A stretch of 49,667 nucleotides of DNA from Bacillus sp. 7884-1 (GTDB lineage Bacteria; Bacillota; Bacilli; Bacillales; Cytobacillaceae), in the NCBI RefSeq assembly GCF_002272245.1, contig NZ_NPDD01000153.1:1-49667 (forward strand), read 5' to 3'. A program made the translations under genes and the position numbers. The notes beneath the pieces were generated by a model. The model was not told where the DNA came from, did not search any database, and was given only the letters and a program-made list of their open reading frames with translations. Positions 19,001 through 26,586 of this stretch are shown here, one piece after another. The first letter of the stretch is position 1; each line of letters starts with the position of its first letter.

Positions 19001-19706
19001 GCATGCTAAATATAATGCAGACACACATACATTTACAATTAACGTAGGTGATTCTGTAAAGCTTGATGCTAAAACAACGGGATATATTAAGAATGTGTCT
19101 TGGGCAACGAATGCTTGGGATCAAGCAGGATATATCAATGGATTACCTACACAAATTAATGCTGAATCAGATGTATTTCAAGTTATTGACCTAAGAAATA
19201 TAGCAACATACGGTGATGAAGGAAACGTAAGACCAACGGATTTAAGTGTAAATGGCGAGTACTATGGTGCTTATGCAACTGGTTTAAAACCGGGAACAGC
19301 TACCGTTACGGCGTATGTTATTGATGGATTCTTTAGAACGCCTGCTAAAATAACATACACAATCAATGTTGTTGATCCTAAGAAATCAGCAAAGCCAATT
19401 GCTCCTACTGTGCTTGACAAGAATTCTTTTGCCTATCCAACATGGTTGAAAAATGCAATGGCTGATTCAAAATTAAATACAGATGGAAATAAATTTGTAG
19501 AAGTTAGTTACGAATCATCTTCACCAGACGATGTAGCTGTTGATAGTGAAACTGGAGAAGTTACGTATAAAACAGATAAGCAAGCTTTCATCATTGCTAC
19601 TGTTCTATACTCTGCAATGACAATTGATGGAGAGCCTAGATTTGAAAACGATAGCCACGTGATGACTTTTGTAAGACCTGTTTCTAAGAATTCGCATCAT
19701 AAATAA
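16068..19706 (+). CDS. Large secreted protein, Ig-like domain plus probable (alpha/alpha) glycan-active domain
   Basis: A 1212-residue exported protein. The start at 16068 has AGGAGG 6 bp upstream and opens on a signal peptide (MKRSKLRFGKP, cleavage near VKAAP); the in-frame ATG at 16035 has no such site. An Ig-like Big_2-type domain (about 40-140) is followed by a beta-rich linker. A long helical region (about 270-960) contains repeated aromatic and acidic segments such as DTDNDGLWTTMYASGEIWRY, TRWANMNPEYLDG, MLDMTLQYLARYFGIA and NPFMTTFYAASLGA. This pattern resembles uncharacterised (alpha/alpha)-toroid proteins often joined to beta-propellers, and polysaccharide lyases and hydrolases share such folds. 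A second Ig-like region lies near the C-terminus (about 980-1200). It is placed between the activator and the PTS, so it probably releases the imported oligosaccharide. Catalysis is not demonstrated. Confidence 0.7.
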   Translation: MKRSKLRFGKPVTVAVLAATIVAGNFSGVVVKAAPTISTQSFTVAPVSTGTSIYMNTTHITHAKPTGLDTTKPVKWTTSDPYVAYVDMVGNEKGDFSGKILGVSGGTAKITGTGVDTTGAAKTVVITVTVVEAQATTNLEKLVYYYNAGDNRIPAALSTSTWKTTNIPSAPAGKKFPSKSYVGYVEGEDGVKWLISKDTLIKSNDKIILGDERAHGVITGIVSDAITLYDPNLSSADQIQYLQGGRYIPQTGESSGSGTNNAGNTATFNAKEVITNIMPDGNNGLWILGEKGNATHIVRKQMSLQSKALLQTEISRNYTDRYGFQSGNMRFTTQEDMIKALMTGDKDVARGNYDTDNDGLWTTMYASGEIWRYNYMKNTFGPNDERTKDAKASAIRAVESIVTLGYVSGTQLKVTSQYNVNDYVYVVNSYGGSVKTIAEAKAWLTANEGKPVFVDEKGKYTLTDTGNPASAGFFARTYKVDTSNNGATIPEARTWDNAWIQKKAGQAEDINGKTVWYNVPGSFKNGTQTDLKAYDTVAVPPRLTEIFANQNEGFDADSMDLDSNKVYYKATTSTDELVGHYFTLDLAYKAFKEDDPELAALIKNDMINHTNALVLNNYFQLTVNGENPAESRFASGSVPGNGLNGPNAPTRWANMNPEYLDGNKDAWGRDADYEDGPLNAQLQLQALVVARDLGTYTPEEKAILEDQGIDVIEPLDYANEYKVMNGVKASEKANEHNDFEVRYPKTYNSKSMLDMTLQYLARYFGIAAHNGDDIGVSGVTHESYMNYSDEEEEALAYYTLSHHADKFNGDEILEGMNQWWTNEKREKNPFMTTFYAASLGALKAKGIDIGNAQVDLAGSDWYMTRIPNNFMNFDVLSANRNDVTHVAPNLMVDQLIPRDEVMMSKYNTNIFGTMDRRTIDSGNSLTMESSTVISMPYWITQNPEDAAYVEDLGSKVTTPVNNGTENLEYPTNLASMNPHAKYNADTHTFTINVGDSVKLDAKTTGYIKNVSWATNAWDQAGYINGLPTQINAESDVFQVIDLRNIATYGDEGNVRPTDLSVNGEYYGAYATGLKPGTATVTAYVIDGFFRTPAKITYTINVVDPKKSAKPIAPTVLDKNSFAYPTWLKNAMADSKLNTDGNKFVEVSYESSSPDDVAVDSETGEVTYKTDKQAFIIATVLYSAMTIDGEPRFENDSHVMTFVRPVSKNSHHK

Positions 19707-19787
19707 TATTAATGTAAACAGTAGCTGCCTTACTATAACTATTTGCCTAATATTATTCCTTATTTAAATTAAATAAATTATGTTAAA

Positions 19788-19829
19788 AGGATCTTGGTAT
19801 AAGGGAAATTTCTGATTTACCAAGATCCT
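19788..19829 (+). promoter_or_regulatory. Perfect 12-bp stem-loop in front of PTS EIIC
   Basis: AGGATCTTGGTA (19788-19799) pairs exactly with TACCAAGATCCT (19818-19829). The downstream AATCCTTTT is a poor T run, and the EIIC ribosome site (TAGGAG) starts only a few bases later. It may be a leaky terminator that reduces read-through into the PTS operon, a processing site, or a regulated attenuator. Confidence 0.65.
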
Positions 19830-19853
19830 AATCCTTTTAGGAGTGATAATTCA

Positions 19854-21212
19854 ATGAAAAGTAATTTTTTTGAAGAGAAATTTTTACCGATTGCTTCGAA
19901 AATAGGTAATCAAAGACATTTGCTTGCCTTACGTGACGGTATTATGTTTGCAATGCCTCTTATGATAATTGGTTCGTTTTTCATTATCGTAGCTTGGTTA
20001 GAAGCAGAATGGTATCAAAACTTCATGGCAAAAACCTTTGGGGACAATTGGAATGCTTTTGGAGACATCGTTTATAACGGTACAATGGGTATCATCGCTT
20101 TAATTGCTGTATTTGGTGTAGCATACTCACTAGCAGGCAGTTATAAAGTCGATGGAAAGAATATTGATGGTGTTCCAGCTGGTGTTTTAGCATTAGCAGG
20201 ATATTTAATTGTTAACATTATGAGCACTTTCACAGTTGATGAAGAAAGCGTATCCGCTTGGTCACCTGATATTTTTAGTGCACAGTATTTGTTTGTTGGA
20301 TTAATTGTTGCCATTATTACCGCTGAAATTTATCGTTTCTTCTTACAAAAGAAGATGATCATTACATTACCAGATACTGTACCACCAACTGTTTCACGTT
20401 CTTTTACAGCCCTTATTCCTGGTTTGGTTATTATTATTTTCTTCTTATTTGTTAGATTTATATTTGCGCAAACTAGTTGGGAAACTTTCGCAACTTTTAT
20501 ACAGGTCGTTGTCACACAACCATTTACGATCTTAGGTTCAACCTACATTGGTACGCTTATCGCAAGTTTAATGGAACATCTCTTATGGAGTTTTGGAATC
20601 CATGGTTCATCCATCATCACTTCTGTAATGGAACCTATTTGGATTACAAATGCAGATGCAAACTTAGCAGCAGTAAAAGAGGGTGCAAAGACACTGCCGC
20701 ATATCATTACGTATACATTCTATGAGAATGGTATCTGGATGGGTGGATCAGGTGCTACGTTACCAGTTGCTATCTATATGATGTTTTTAGCAAAATCAAA
20801 ACTGCTTAAGAAAGTTGGACGTTTGGCGATGGGACCTTCCCTTTTTAACGTCAACGAACCCATAGTGTTTGGAGTTCCGGTTGTCTTAAACCCATTCTTA
20901 ATGATTCCTTTCATGCTGGCACCAGTAGCAGTTTTAACCGTTACTTATTTTGGGACGTCGATGGGTATTTTCCCACAAACGACGGGTACGATCATTCCGT
21001 GGACAACCCCATATTTCATCAGTGGTTATCTTATGACTGGCGGTAAAATTATGGGTGTGGTCATGCAATTGGTTGCTTTTGCCGTTGCCTCTGCAATTTG
21101 GTTCCCATTCATTAAGATGTGGGATAAGAAAAACTTAGAAATGGAGAAAGCTTCTAATACTAAGATGTGGGATAAAAAAAACTTAGAAATGGAGAACGCT
21201 ACAATTAATTAA
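19854..21212 (+). CDS. celB-like: PTS EIIC, lactose/cellobiose family
   Basis: A 452-residue membrane permease of the Lac/cellobiose PTS family that transports a beta-linked disaccharide or chitobiose-type sugar while it is phosphorylated at C6. About ten hydrophobic segments are visible, and the family's signature FNVNEPIVFGVPVVLNP lies near residue 330. The C-terminus has a 48-bp in-frame tandem duplication (MWDKKNLEME twice), so it is slightly longer than usual. The ribosome site TAGGAGTG supports the start. It is the first gene of the PTS operon; EIIB and EIIA follow after an RDD gene. Confidence 0.93.
   Translation: MKSNFFEEKFLPIASKIGNQRHLLALRDGIMFAMPLMIIGSFFIIVAWLEAEWYQNFMAKTFGDNWNAFGDIVYNGTMGIIALIAVFGVAYSLAGSYKVDGKNIDGVPAGVLALAGYLIVNIMSTFTVDEESVSAWSPDIFSAQYLFVGLIVAIITAEIYRFFLQKKMIITLPDTVPPTVSRSFTALIPGLVIIIFFLFVRFIFAQTSWETFATFIQVVVTQPFTILGSTYIGTLIASLMEHLLWSFGIHGSSIITSVMEPIWITNADANLAAVKEGAKTLPHIITYTFYENGIWMGGSGATLPVAIYMMFLAKSKLLKKVGRLAMGPSLFNVNEPIVFGVPVVLNPFLMIPFMLAPVAVLTVTYFGTSMGIFPQTTGTIIPWTTPYFISGYLMTGGKIMGVVMQLVAFAVASAIWFPFIKMWDKKNLEMEKASNTKMWDKKNLEMENATIN
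21114..21203 (+). repeat. 48-bp tandem duplication at the EIIC C-terminus
   Basis: A unit starting AAGATGTGGGATAA at 21114 recurs at 21162. It stays in frame and repeats MWDKKNLEME at the cytosolic tail. Few substitutions separate the copies, so the duplication looks fairly recent. Confidence 0.85.
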
Positions 21213-21227
21213 GGCGTGACTTCTTTC

Positions 21228-21256
21228 GGGTGTCAATCTTTTCAAGTTTGACACCC
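21228..21256 (+). other. Stem-loop between EIIC and the RDD gene
   Basis: GGGTGTCAA (21228-21236) pairs with TTGACACCC (21248-21256). No T run follows, so it more likely stabilises or separates parts of the polycistronic mRNA than terminates it. Confidence 0.55.
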
Positions 21257-21307
21257 ATTATATCCGTTATTGAACACGCTAGATCCAAACGGACGTCTTA
21301 ATTTTTT

Positions 21308-21859
21308 ATGCGAATACCTACTATGGACATCAAAAAGAAAATATTTACTCCGTTACGATTAAAAAGAATGGCTGCTTTTGTAGTAGATGCGGTGATTATC
21401 TCAATCCTACTTTCCATTGTTTATCGAATATCAGGATTTGCAGACTTTCCTGGAGTCTTAACAAAGATGATTGAAATTCAAAAAACAATGAGTGAAGCAG
21501 CTAGTCAAGAGGCTACTGTACAGGTAATGGCTCTTTTTAATGAAGCTTTTCTCCAATCGCTTCTAATCTGGTTTTGTTATGATGTCTTAACAACCTTATT
21601 ATTAAGAGGTTCTACAATTGGGAAGATGATTTTTCGATTGAAACTAACACACATCCATAACAAAAAAGGTAAGCTTGCTTATGGATTATTAGTGATTGTT
21701 AGAAGTTTCTTTAAATTTTTATCGATGTTTCTTTTTCAGGGCCTTCCTTTTTTGATATCCGTTATAAGCATATTTGCTAATCCAAACTCATTAGCTGCAC
21801 ACGATCGATTAGCTCGATTAGTCGTAGTCAATAAGAACGTCGTTACTAGCTTAGAATAG
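21308..21859 (+). CDS. RDD-family membrane protein
   Basis: A 183-residue integral membrane protein. It shows the RDD-family opening (LKRMAAFVVDAVIIS), a middle segment with GSTIGKMIFRLKLTH, and about three or four hydrophobic spans. Its function is unknown; some RDD proteins have been proposed to take part in ion transport. Its position between EIIC and EIIB, 14 bp before EIIB, places it in the PTS operon, which is unusual for Lac-type systems. No good ribosome site is seen at 21308 or at the in-frame ATG at 21323, so the start is uncertain. Confidence 0.8.
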   Translation: MRIPTMDIKKKIFTPLRLKRMAAFVVDAVIISILLSIVYRISGFADFPGVLTKMIEIQKTMSEAASQEATVQVMALFNEAFLQSLLIWFCYDVLTTLLLRGSTIGKMIFRLKLTHIHNKKGKLAYGLLVIVRSFFKFLSMFLFQGLPFLISVISIFANPNSLAAHDRLARLVVVNKNVVTSLE

Positions 21860-21873
21860 AAGGGGAAAAAATA

Positions 21874-22182
21874 ATGAATATTTTACTTTGTTGTGCTGCC
21901 GGCATGTCTACAAGTCTAATCGTTACAAAAATGGAAAAAGCTGCTGCGTCAAAAGGGATTTCAGCACACATTTGGGCAGTTTCTGAATCTGTTGTTCGCT
22001 CAGAAATCGAAGAGGCGGATGTGTTATTGTTAGGACCACAAGTACGTTTTCTTTTGAACGAAATGAAAAACATCTGTGGGGAGAAAAACATTCCAGTTGA
22101 AGTTATTGATATGATGAATTATGGCATGTGTGATGGTGAAGCTATTCTCGAGCAAGCAATAAAACTAATAGTAAATAAGTAG
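21874..22182 (+). CDS. PTS EIIB, lactose/cellobiose family
   Basis: A 102-residue cytosolic phosphocarrier. The N-terminal loop ILLCCAAGMSTSL is the EIIB-cellobiose active site; Cys7, just before AAGMSTS, is the expected phosphocysteine. It accepts phosphate from the EIIA encoded 232 bp downstream and passes it to the sugar in EIIC. The ribosome site AGAAGGGG precedes the ATG. Confidence 0.93.
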   Translation: MNILLCCAAGMSTSLIVTKMEKAAASKGISAHIWAVSESVVRSEIEEADVLLLGPQVRFLLNEMKNICGEKNIPVEVIDMMNYGMCDGEAILEQAIKLIVNK

Positions 22183-22414
22183 TATACAATTCTGTAAGTC
22201 TCTCTTCCTATATAATGCCTCTTGAAAGCAAATGACTTTGAGTTCAAAGGACATTATGAATGACATGAAAAAACACATGAAAATAAAAAATTTTAAGTTT
22301 GAAAATTTTATGGAATACAAGAATACCCAAAGGGGTTTTTAACATAGAAAATTTGTGGCCATAAGCTTTGCAGAGTTTCAAAATTTCTCTTGAAAGAGAA
22401 AGGAGGTCAGTTTT

Positions 22415-22726
22415 ATGGTAAAACATGAAACAGAAATTTTTACATTGATTTTACATGGTGGAAATGGTCGAAGTGCAGCAATGGAAGCCATTCATGCCGC
22501 AAAAGAACAGAATATGGATTTAGCACGCAAGAAATTAAAAGAAGCAAGTGATTCTTTAAATGAGGCACATCATATTCAAACATCGCTCATTCAATCAGAG
22601 ATTGGTGGAAATCCAACAGAAATTTCACTTTTAATGATTCATGCCCAAGATCACTTGATGAATGCGATGACCGTAAAAGACTTGGCAAAAGAGTTCGTTG
22701 ACATGTATGAAAGGGGCCTCAAGTAA
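22415..22726 (+). CDS. PTS EIIA, lactose/cellobiose family
   Basis: A 103-residue helical phosphocarrier of the trimeric EIIA-Lac/cellobiose fold. The segment MIHAQDHLM carries the phosphoacceptor histidine. A strong AAAGGAGGT site precedes the ATG. The 232-bp gap after EIIB contains no other gene; a short ACCC/GGGGT hairpin with a T run near 22325 may modulate read-through. The stop codon overlaps the start codon of the GH4 gene by one base, implying translational coupling. Confidence 0.92.
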   Translation: MVKHETEIFTLILHGGNGRSAAMEAIHAAKEQNMDLARKKLKEASDSLNEAHHIQTSLIQSEIGGNPTEISLLMIHAQDHLMNAMTVKDLAKEFVDMYERGLK

Positions 22727-24045
22727 TGTCAAAGAAATTTAAAGTTGTGACAATTGGTGGGGGCTCTAGTTATACGCCGGAACTAGTTGAAGGCATTATT
22801 AAGCGTTATGAAAAAATACCAGTTACAGAACTTTGGCTTGTTGATATCGAAGCAGGTCGCGAAAAATTAGAAACAGTTGGTGCGCTAGCAAAGCGTATGA
22901 TCAAAAAAGCTGGGGTTCCAATGGAGATTCACCTTTCGTATGATCGTCGTGAGGCTTTGAAGGGTGCTGATTTCGTTACGACACAACTTCGTGTTGGGCA
23001 ATTGGCTGCACGTGCACTTGATGAAAGAATTCCATTAAAACATGGTGTAATCGGTCAAGAAACCAATGGTGCAGGTGGTTTGTTTAAAGCGCTCCGTACG
23101 ATTCCTGTTATACTGGATATTTGTAAGGAAGTGGAAGAGCTTTGTCCAAATGCGTGGGTACTTAACTTTACAAACCCTGCAGGTATGGTGACAGAGGCAG
23201 CATTAAGATATTCAAATGTTAAGAAATTTATTGGCCTTTGTAATATACCGATTGGAATGGAAATGGGTATTGCGAAACTTTTAAACGTGGATCACTCTCG
23301 TATTCGTATTGATTTTGCAGGTCTTAATCATATGGTTTTTGGAATAGAAGTTTATCTAGATGGAGTAAGTGTAAAAGATAAAGTTCTTGAAATGATCATG
23401 GATCCTGCCAATGCAAGTTTTGTAAAAAATATTGACGCGGAGGAATGGGCACCTGAATTCCTAAAAGGTATCAATGTCATCCCATGCTCATACCATCATT
23501 ACTACTACAAAACATCTGAGATGTTGGCAAGAGCATTGAAAGAATTTGAGTCTAATGAAACACGTGCAGAAGTCGTACAACGGATTGAAGCATCTCTATT
23601 TGAAAAATATAAAGATGAAACGCTAGATGTAAAACCACCTGAGTTAGAAAAACGTGGTGGAGCCTACTACTCCGATGCGGCTTGTCGTTTGATCTCATCT
23701 ATTTACAATGATACGCGAGATATTCAACCATTGAATACAATGAACAAGGGGGCAATTTCAGGCTTACCATATAACGGTGCTGTTGAAGTTAGTTGTGTCA
23801 TTACGAAGGATGGTCCGGTTCCATTATCGATGGGAGAATTGCCAGTTCCAGTTCGAGGATTGATACAAACGATTAAATCTTTTGAGCAGATGGCCATTGA
23901 GGCTGCGGTAGAAGGAAGTCGTGAAAAAGCAATCGTTGCATTGACGATCAATCCGCTTGTTGCAAACGATAAAATGGCTATAGCGATTGTAGACGAAATG
24001 CTAGAGGCACACAAAGCATATTTACCAAGGTTTTTTAAAAAATAG
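22726..24045 (+). CDS. GH4 6-phospho-beta-glucosidase-type enzyme
   Basis: A 439-residue NAD- and metal-dependent GH4 hydrolase of the LicH/CelF branch, which opens 6-phospho-beta-glucosides delivered by the PTS. It has the N-terminal NAD-binding motif TIGGGSSYTPELVEG, the VIGQETNGAGG and NFTNPAGMV segments, and the metal/substrate residues in GLCNIPIG (Cys) and GLNHM (His) typical of the family. It is coupled to the EIIA gene by a one-base overlap. It is probably the last gene of the operon, as two hairpins follow. Specificity for a glucoside rather than an amino sugar is inferred from family only. Confidence 0.92.
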   Translation: MSKKFKVVTIGGGSSYTPELVEGIIKRYEKIPVTELWLVDIEAGREKLETVGALAKRMIKKAGVPMEIHLSYDRREALKGADFVTTQLRVGQLAARALDERIPLKHGVIGQETNGAGGLFKALRTIPVILDICKEVEELCPNAWVLNFTNPAGMVTEAALRYSNVKKFIGLCNIPIGMEMGIAKLLNVDHSRIRIDFAGLNHMVFGIEVYLDGVSVKDKVLEMIMDPANASFVKNIDAEEWAPEFLKGINVIPCSYHHYYYKTSEMLARALKEFESNETRAEVVQRIEASLFEKYKDETLDVKPPELEKRGGAYYSDAACRLISSIYNDTRDIQPLNTMNKGAISGLPYNGAVEVSCVITKDGPVPLSMGELPVPVRGLIQTIKSFEQMAIEAAVEGSREKAIVALTINPLVANDKMAIAIVDEMLEAHKAYLPRFFKK

Positions 24046-24125
24046 CCAATCTGATTGTCAGGTATTTTATCTGATTTCTTGATAATAGAAAAAAGTCGTA
24101 TACACTTAAAGCAACGTTGATACAT

Positions 24126-24157
24126 AAAACCCACCGGATCATTATTCGGTGGGTTTT
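24126..24157 (+). terminator. Terminator of the PTS operon
   Basis: AAAACCCACCG (24126-24136) pairs with CGGTGGGTTTT (24147-24157), with T residues at the end. Confidence 0.9.
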
Positions 24158-24255
24158 GTTGATGATCAACAAAGTTATTTAAGAGAGCTTTATCATTGAA
24201 CAATCGATCAATTCGGATGTAATAAGTTCTATAAGCATTATAAAAATCAAAATTA

Positions 24256-24288
24256 AAAAAACAGAGGAATTAGGTAGCCTCTGTTTTT
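24256..24288. terminator. Bidirectional terminator between convergent genes
   Basis: AAAAACAGAGG-type stem (24257-24267) with CCTCTGTTTTT (24278-24288), A-rich on one side and T-rich on the other. It serves the minus-strand SDR gene and backs up termination of the PTS operon. Confidence 0.8.
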
Positions 24289-24329
24289 AGTGCTCTATTA
24301 AATTATCGAACTAAGGCTGGGTATAAATA

Positions 24330-25115
24330 TTACTTAGCCCCGAGTCCGCCATCAATACCCAATATATTTCCATTACAATAATCAGAGGATGCCGAAGCAA
24401 AATAAATGACAGCTCCAGCTATATCACTATCTCTGCCTAATCTCCTTGAAGGAGTCTTAGTACCTTCCCCGCCCAATCTATTTGCAAGTGTACCTTCTAC
24501 TTGCGGATCATTCATTCCAGTAGTCATGATTCCAGGTGCAATAGCATTCACAGTCAGTCCATGACGTGCCCACTTGACTGCAAGATCCTTCGTTAATGTG
24601 TTAACGGCACCTTTACTTGCTGCATATCCTACAGAGTCTACTACTTCTGGGTCCGTACCCCTAGTTGCAACAGTTGAAGAAACGTTAATGATTTTTCCGT
24701 ATTTATTTTCAATCATATGTCTTCCAACAGCCTGGCACATTAAGAATGTACCTGTCAAATTTGTATCGATCATAACTTGCCATTCTTTAAAAGGCATCTC
24801 CGTCGCAGGGATTTCATAAGCAACTCCACTAGCGTTGACTAAAATGTCGATCTTGCCAAATTGAGAAATTACCTTCTCTACAGCTTGTCCAACAGATTCA
24901 GGATCTGTTACATCCAATGCCAGGGCAAATGCTTGTCCTCCTAACGTTTCAATTTCTTTTACAGCGTTCTCGCAAACTTCTAAACGACGTGAACCTACTA
25001 CAACGTTAGCACCAGCTTTTGCAAGTGCAATTGCCATTTGACGGCCTAACCCGCTGCCGCCTCCAGGAACGATTGCTGTCTTTCCTGTTAAATCAAAAAA
25101 TTGGTTCAATGACAT
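24330..25115 (-). CDS. SDR-family NAD(P)-dependent oxidoreductase
   Basis: A 261-residue classical short-chain dehydrogenase. It has the cofactor loop GGGSGLG (about 18-24), DVT after the fourth strand, NASGV in place of the commoner NNAG, the catalytic Ser in INVSSTVA, and YAASK with the Tyr/Lys pair. The C-terminal GIDGG motif is typical. The overall pattern resembles gluconate 5-dehydrogenase or 3-oxoacyl reductase-like enzymes; the substrate is unknown. It is transcribed against the PTS operon and shares no operon with neighbours. A GGGGG-type ribosome site precedes the ATG. Confidence 0.9.
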   Translation of the reverse strand: MSLNQFFDLTGKTAIVPGGGSGLGRQMAIALAKAGANVVVGSRRLEVCENAVKEIETLGGQAFALALDVTDPESVGQAVEKVISQFGKIDILVNASGVAYEIPATEMPFKEWQVMIDTNLTGTFLMCQAVGRHMIENKYGKIINVSSTVATRGTDPEVVDSVGYAASKGAVNTLTKDLAVKWARHGLTVNAIAPGIMTTGMNDPQVEGTLANRLGGEGTKTPSRRLGRDSDIAGAVIYFASASSDYCNGNILGIDGGLGAK

Positions 25116-25496
25116 GCTGATTTCCCCCTGTATTAGAAATATTCAAAGATTTTAAAATCTTAACAATATTCATTATACTTATAAATGATAATTAAATAAA
25201 ATTAACGATTTTAATGTGTAAGTAAGTATTACTAATATTAAAACAGGGGCTGAGGTCACAAAATTCAGTTTCAATTTATTAAATTATACGGAAGTGGGGG
25301 GGAGCTAAAAAATATCTTCATTACCAGGATTGATGAAGTTTCTAGTCTTAGCGTTTATGTAAACTTTAAAAAATCGGTAATATTAAGCTTTACTTCATAA
25401 CATGTTAAGCTTTCTGTAGTTCATAAAACCAAGTCACCATGATAAAATCTATCTGTTAATTTAAAATCCAAATGAATCTATGTATACAGTTTAATA
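25116..25496. other. Divergent intergenic region
   Basis: About 380 bp between the SDR gene (minus strand) and the M15 peptidase gene (plus strand). It is A/T-rich with a small CTTCAT/ATGAAG hairpin near 25316-25341. No gene or clear promoter could be supported. Confidence 0.5.
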
Positions 25497-26243
25497 ATGG
25501 ATGTGGCTAAATTGGACAAACTATTAATCAGGGACTGCATTATTATATTTGCAGTGTTATTAACTAGTTTTACAGATATTAATCGAGATATAAAAATCAA
25601 ACCTGAATCAACAACGTCCGTACATGCAAAACAGAATGATGAAAGTATCCATGTTGACGTTAACCCAAAGAGCATTTCTGTTCTCGTAAATAACCTACAT
25701 AAGCTTCCAGAAAGTTATTCCCCACCAGATCTTATTTTTGTGGATATTCCATTTATTTTCCAAGAGAAAACTGAAAAGCGAAAAATGCGTTCAGAGGCAG
25801 CAGGAGCGATTAAAGACCTATTTACTGATGCAAAATCACAAGGTATTTCATTAATAGGTGTTTCGGCTTATCGATCACATGCAACTCAAACAGCATTATT
25901 TCAGTCTTATGTAAGTAAAGATGGATATGAGGAAGCAAAAACATACAGTGCTTTGCCTGGCACGAGTGAACATGAAACCGGTCTTGCAATCGATGTTACT
26001 GGAGGAGATGGGCAGTGTCCTGCGGAAGACTGCTTTGGGGGAACAAAAGAGGCCCTTTGGCTAGAGGCGAATGCAGCGGATTACGGCTTTATTATTCGAT
26101 ATCCAAAAGGCAAAAAAGCCATTACTGGTTATCAATATGAGCCTTGGCACCTACGTTATGTAGGTAAATCGATTGCTCTTAAAATCATGAACAATGGAAT
26201 TACACTGGAAGAATATTTTCATGCAGAACCAGTTAATAAGTAA
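25497..26243 (+). CDS. M15-family D,D-carboxypeptidase (VanY/LdcB-like), exported
   Basis: A 248-residue zinc peptidase that trims peptidoglycan stem peptides. The domain (about 85-240) has SAYRSHATQ, the zinc-site segment SEHETGLAIDV (His and Asp) and EPWHLRYVG (catalytic Glu, third zinc His). The N-terminus has one hydrophobic stretch (about 13-24), preceded by an acidic and basic mix rather than a clean signal sequence. No ribosome site is visible before the ATG, and an in-frame stop lies only 24 bp upstream. The true start may be a downstream GTG or TTG, or the N-terminus may be rearranged. Cell-wall trimming would fit a neighbouring amino-sugar cluster, but the genes are not in one operon. 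Confidence 0.85.
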   Translation: MDVAKLDKLLIRDCIIIFAVLLTSFTDINRDIKIKPESTTSVHAKQNDESIHVDVNPKSISVLVNNLHKLPESYSPPDLIFVDIPFIFQEKTEKRKMRSEAAGAIKDLFTDAKSQGISLIGVSAYRSHATQTALFQSYVSKDGYEEAKTYSALPGTSEHETGLAIDVTGGDGQCPAEDCFGGTKEALWLEANAADYGFIIRYPKGKKAITGYQYEPWHLRYVGKSIALKIMNNGITLEEYFHAEPVNK

Positions 26244-26443
26244 TAAAAAGAGTCCATTTCCTAAAGGAGCTTGGCAAATATTTACCTTTTATTTCCATCT
26301 TTATTTACTCGCCCAGGAAGCGATAAAACAGGCATCAAATGAAATTTCACCTGCCGTAACTCATGTACAAAAGTCATCTCAAGTACAATCGACAGAATGT
26401 TAAAAATCGTTTTTGCCTGATATTACAATGTAAATAGTTGCAG

Positions 26444-26471
26444 ATCCCCATGATAATATCAGGGGATTTTA
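26444..26471 (+). terminator. Terminator downstream of the M15 peptidase
   Basis: ATCCCC with TGAT (26444-26454) pairs with ATCA and GGGGAT (26458-26467) around a short loop, followed by TTTT. One unpaired base interrupts the stem. Confidence 0.75.
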
Positions 26472-26586
26472 TTATAGGGTTTAATTGTTGTTGTTCTTAA
26501 GCTACCATGAAAATAAGTTTCTTCAGATTAAAAAATGACAATACTTAATAAGACCCTACTCAATCATTTAAAAAAGTGGAGAGCGA

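Noticed and set aside
20477..20725. ORFs in other frames inside EIIC, the secreted enzyme and the subtilases
   Set aside because: All lie within clear genes with known domains, lack ribosome sites, and give low-complexity or antisense-type translations.
26194..26403. 69-codon ORF overlapping the end of the M15 peptidase gene
   Set aside because: It overlaps the peptidase in another frame, has no ribosome site, and its composition does not look like a protein of known type.
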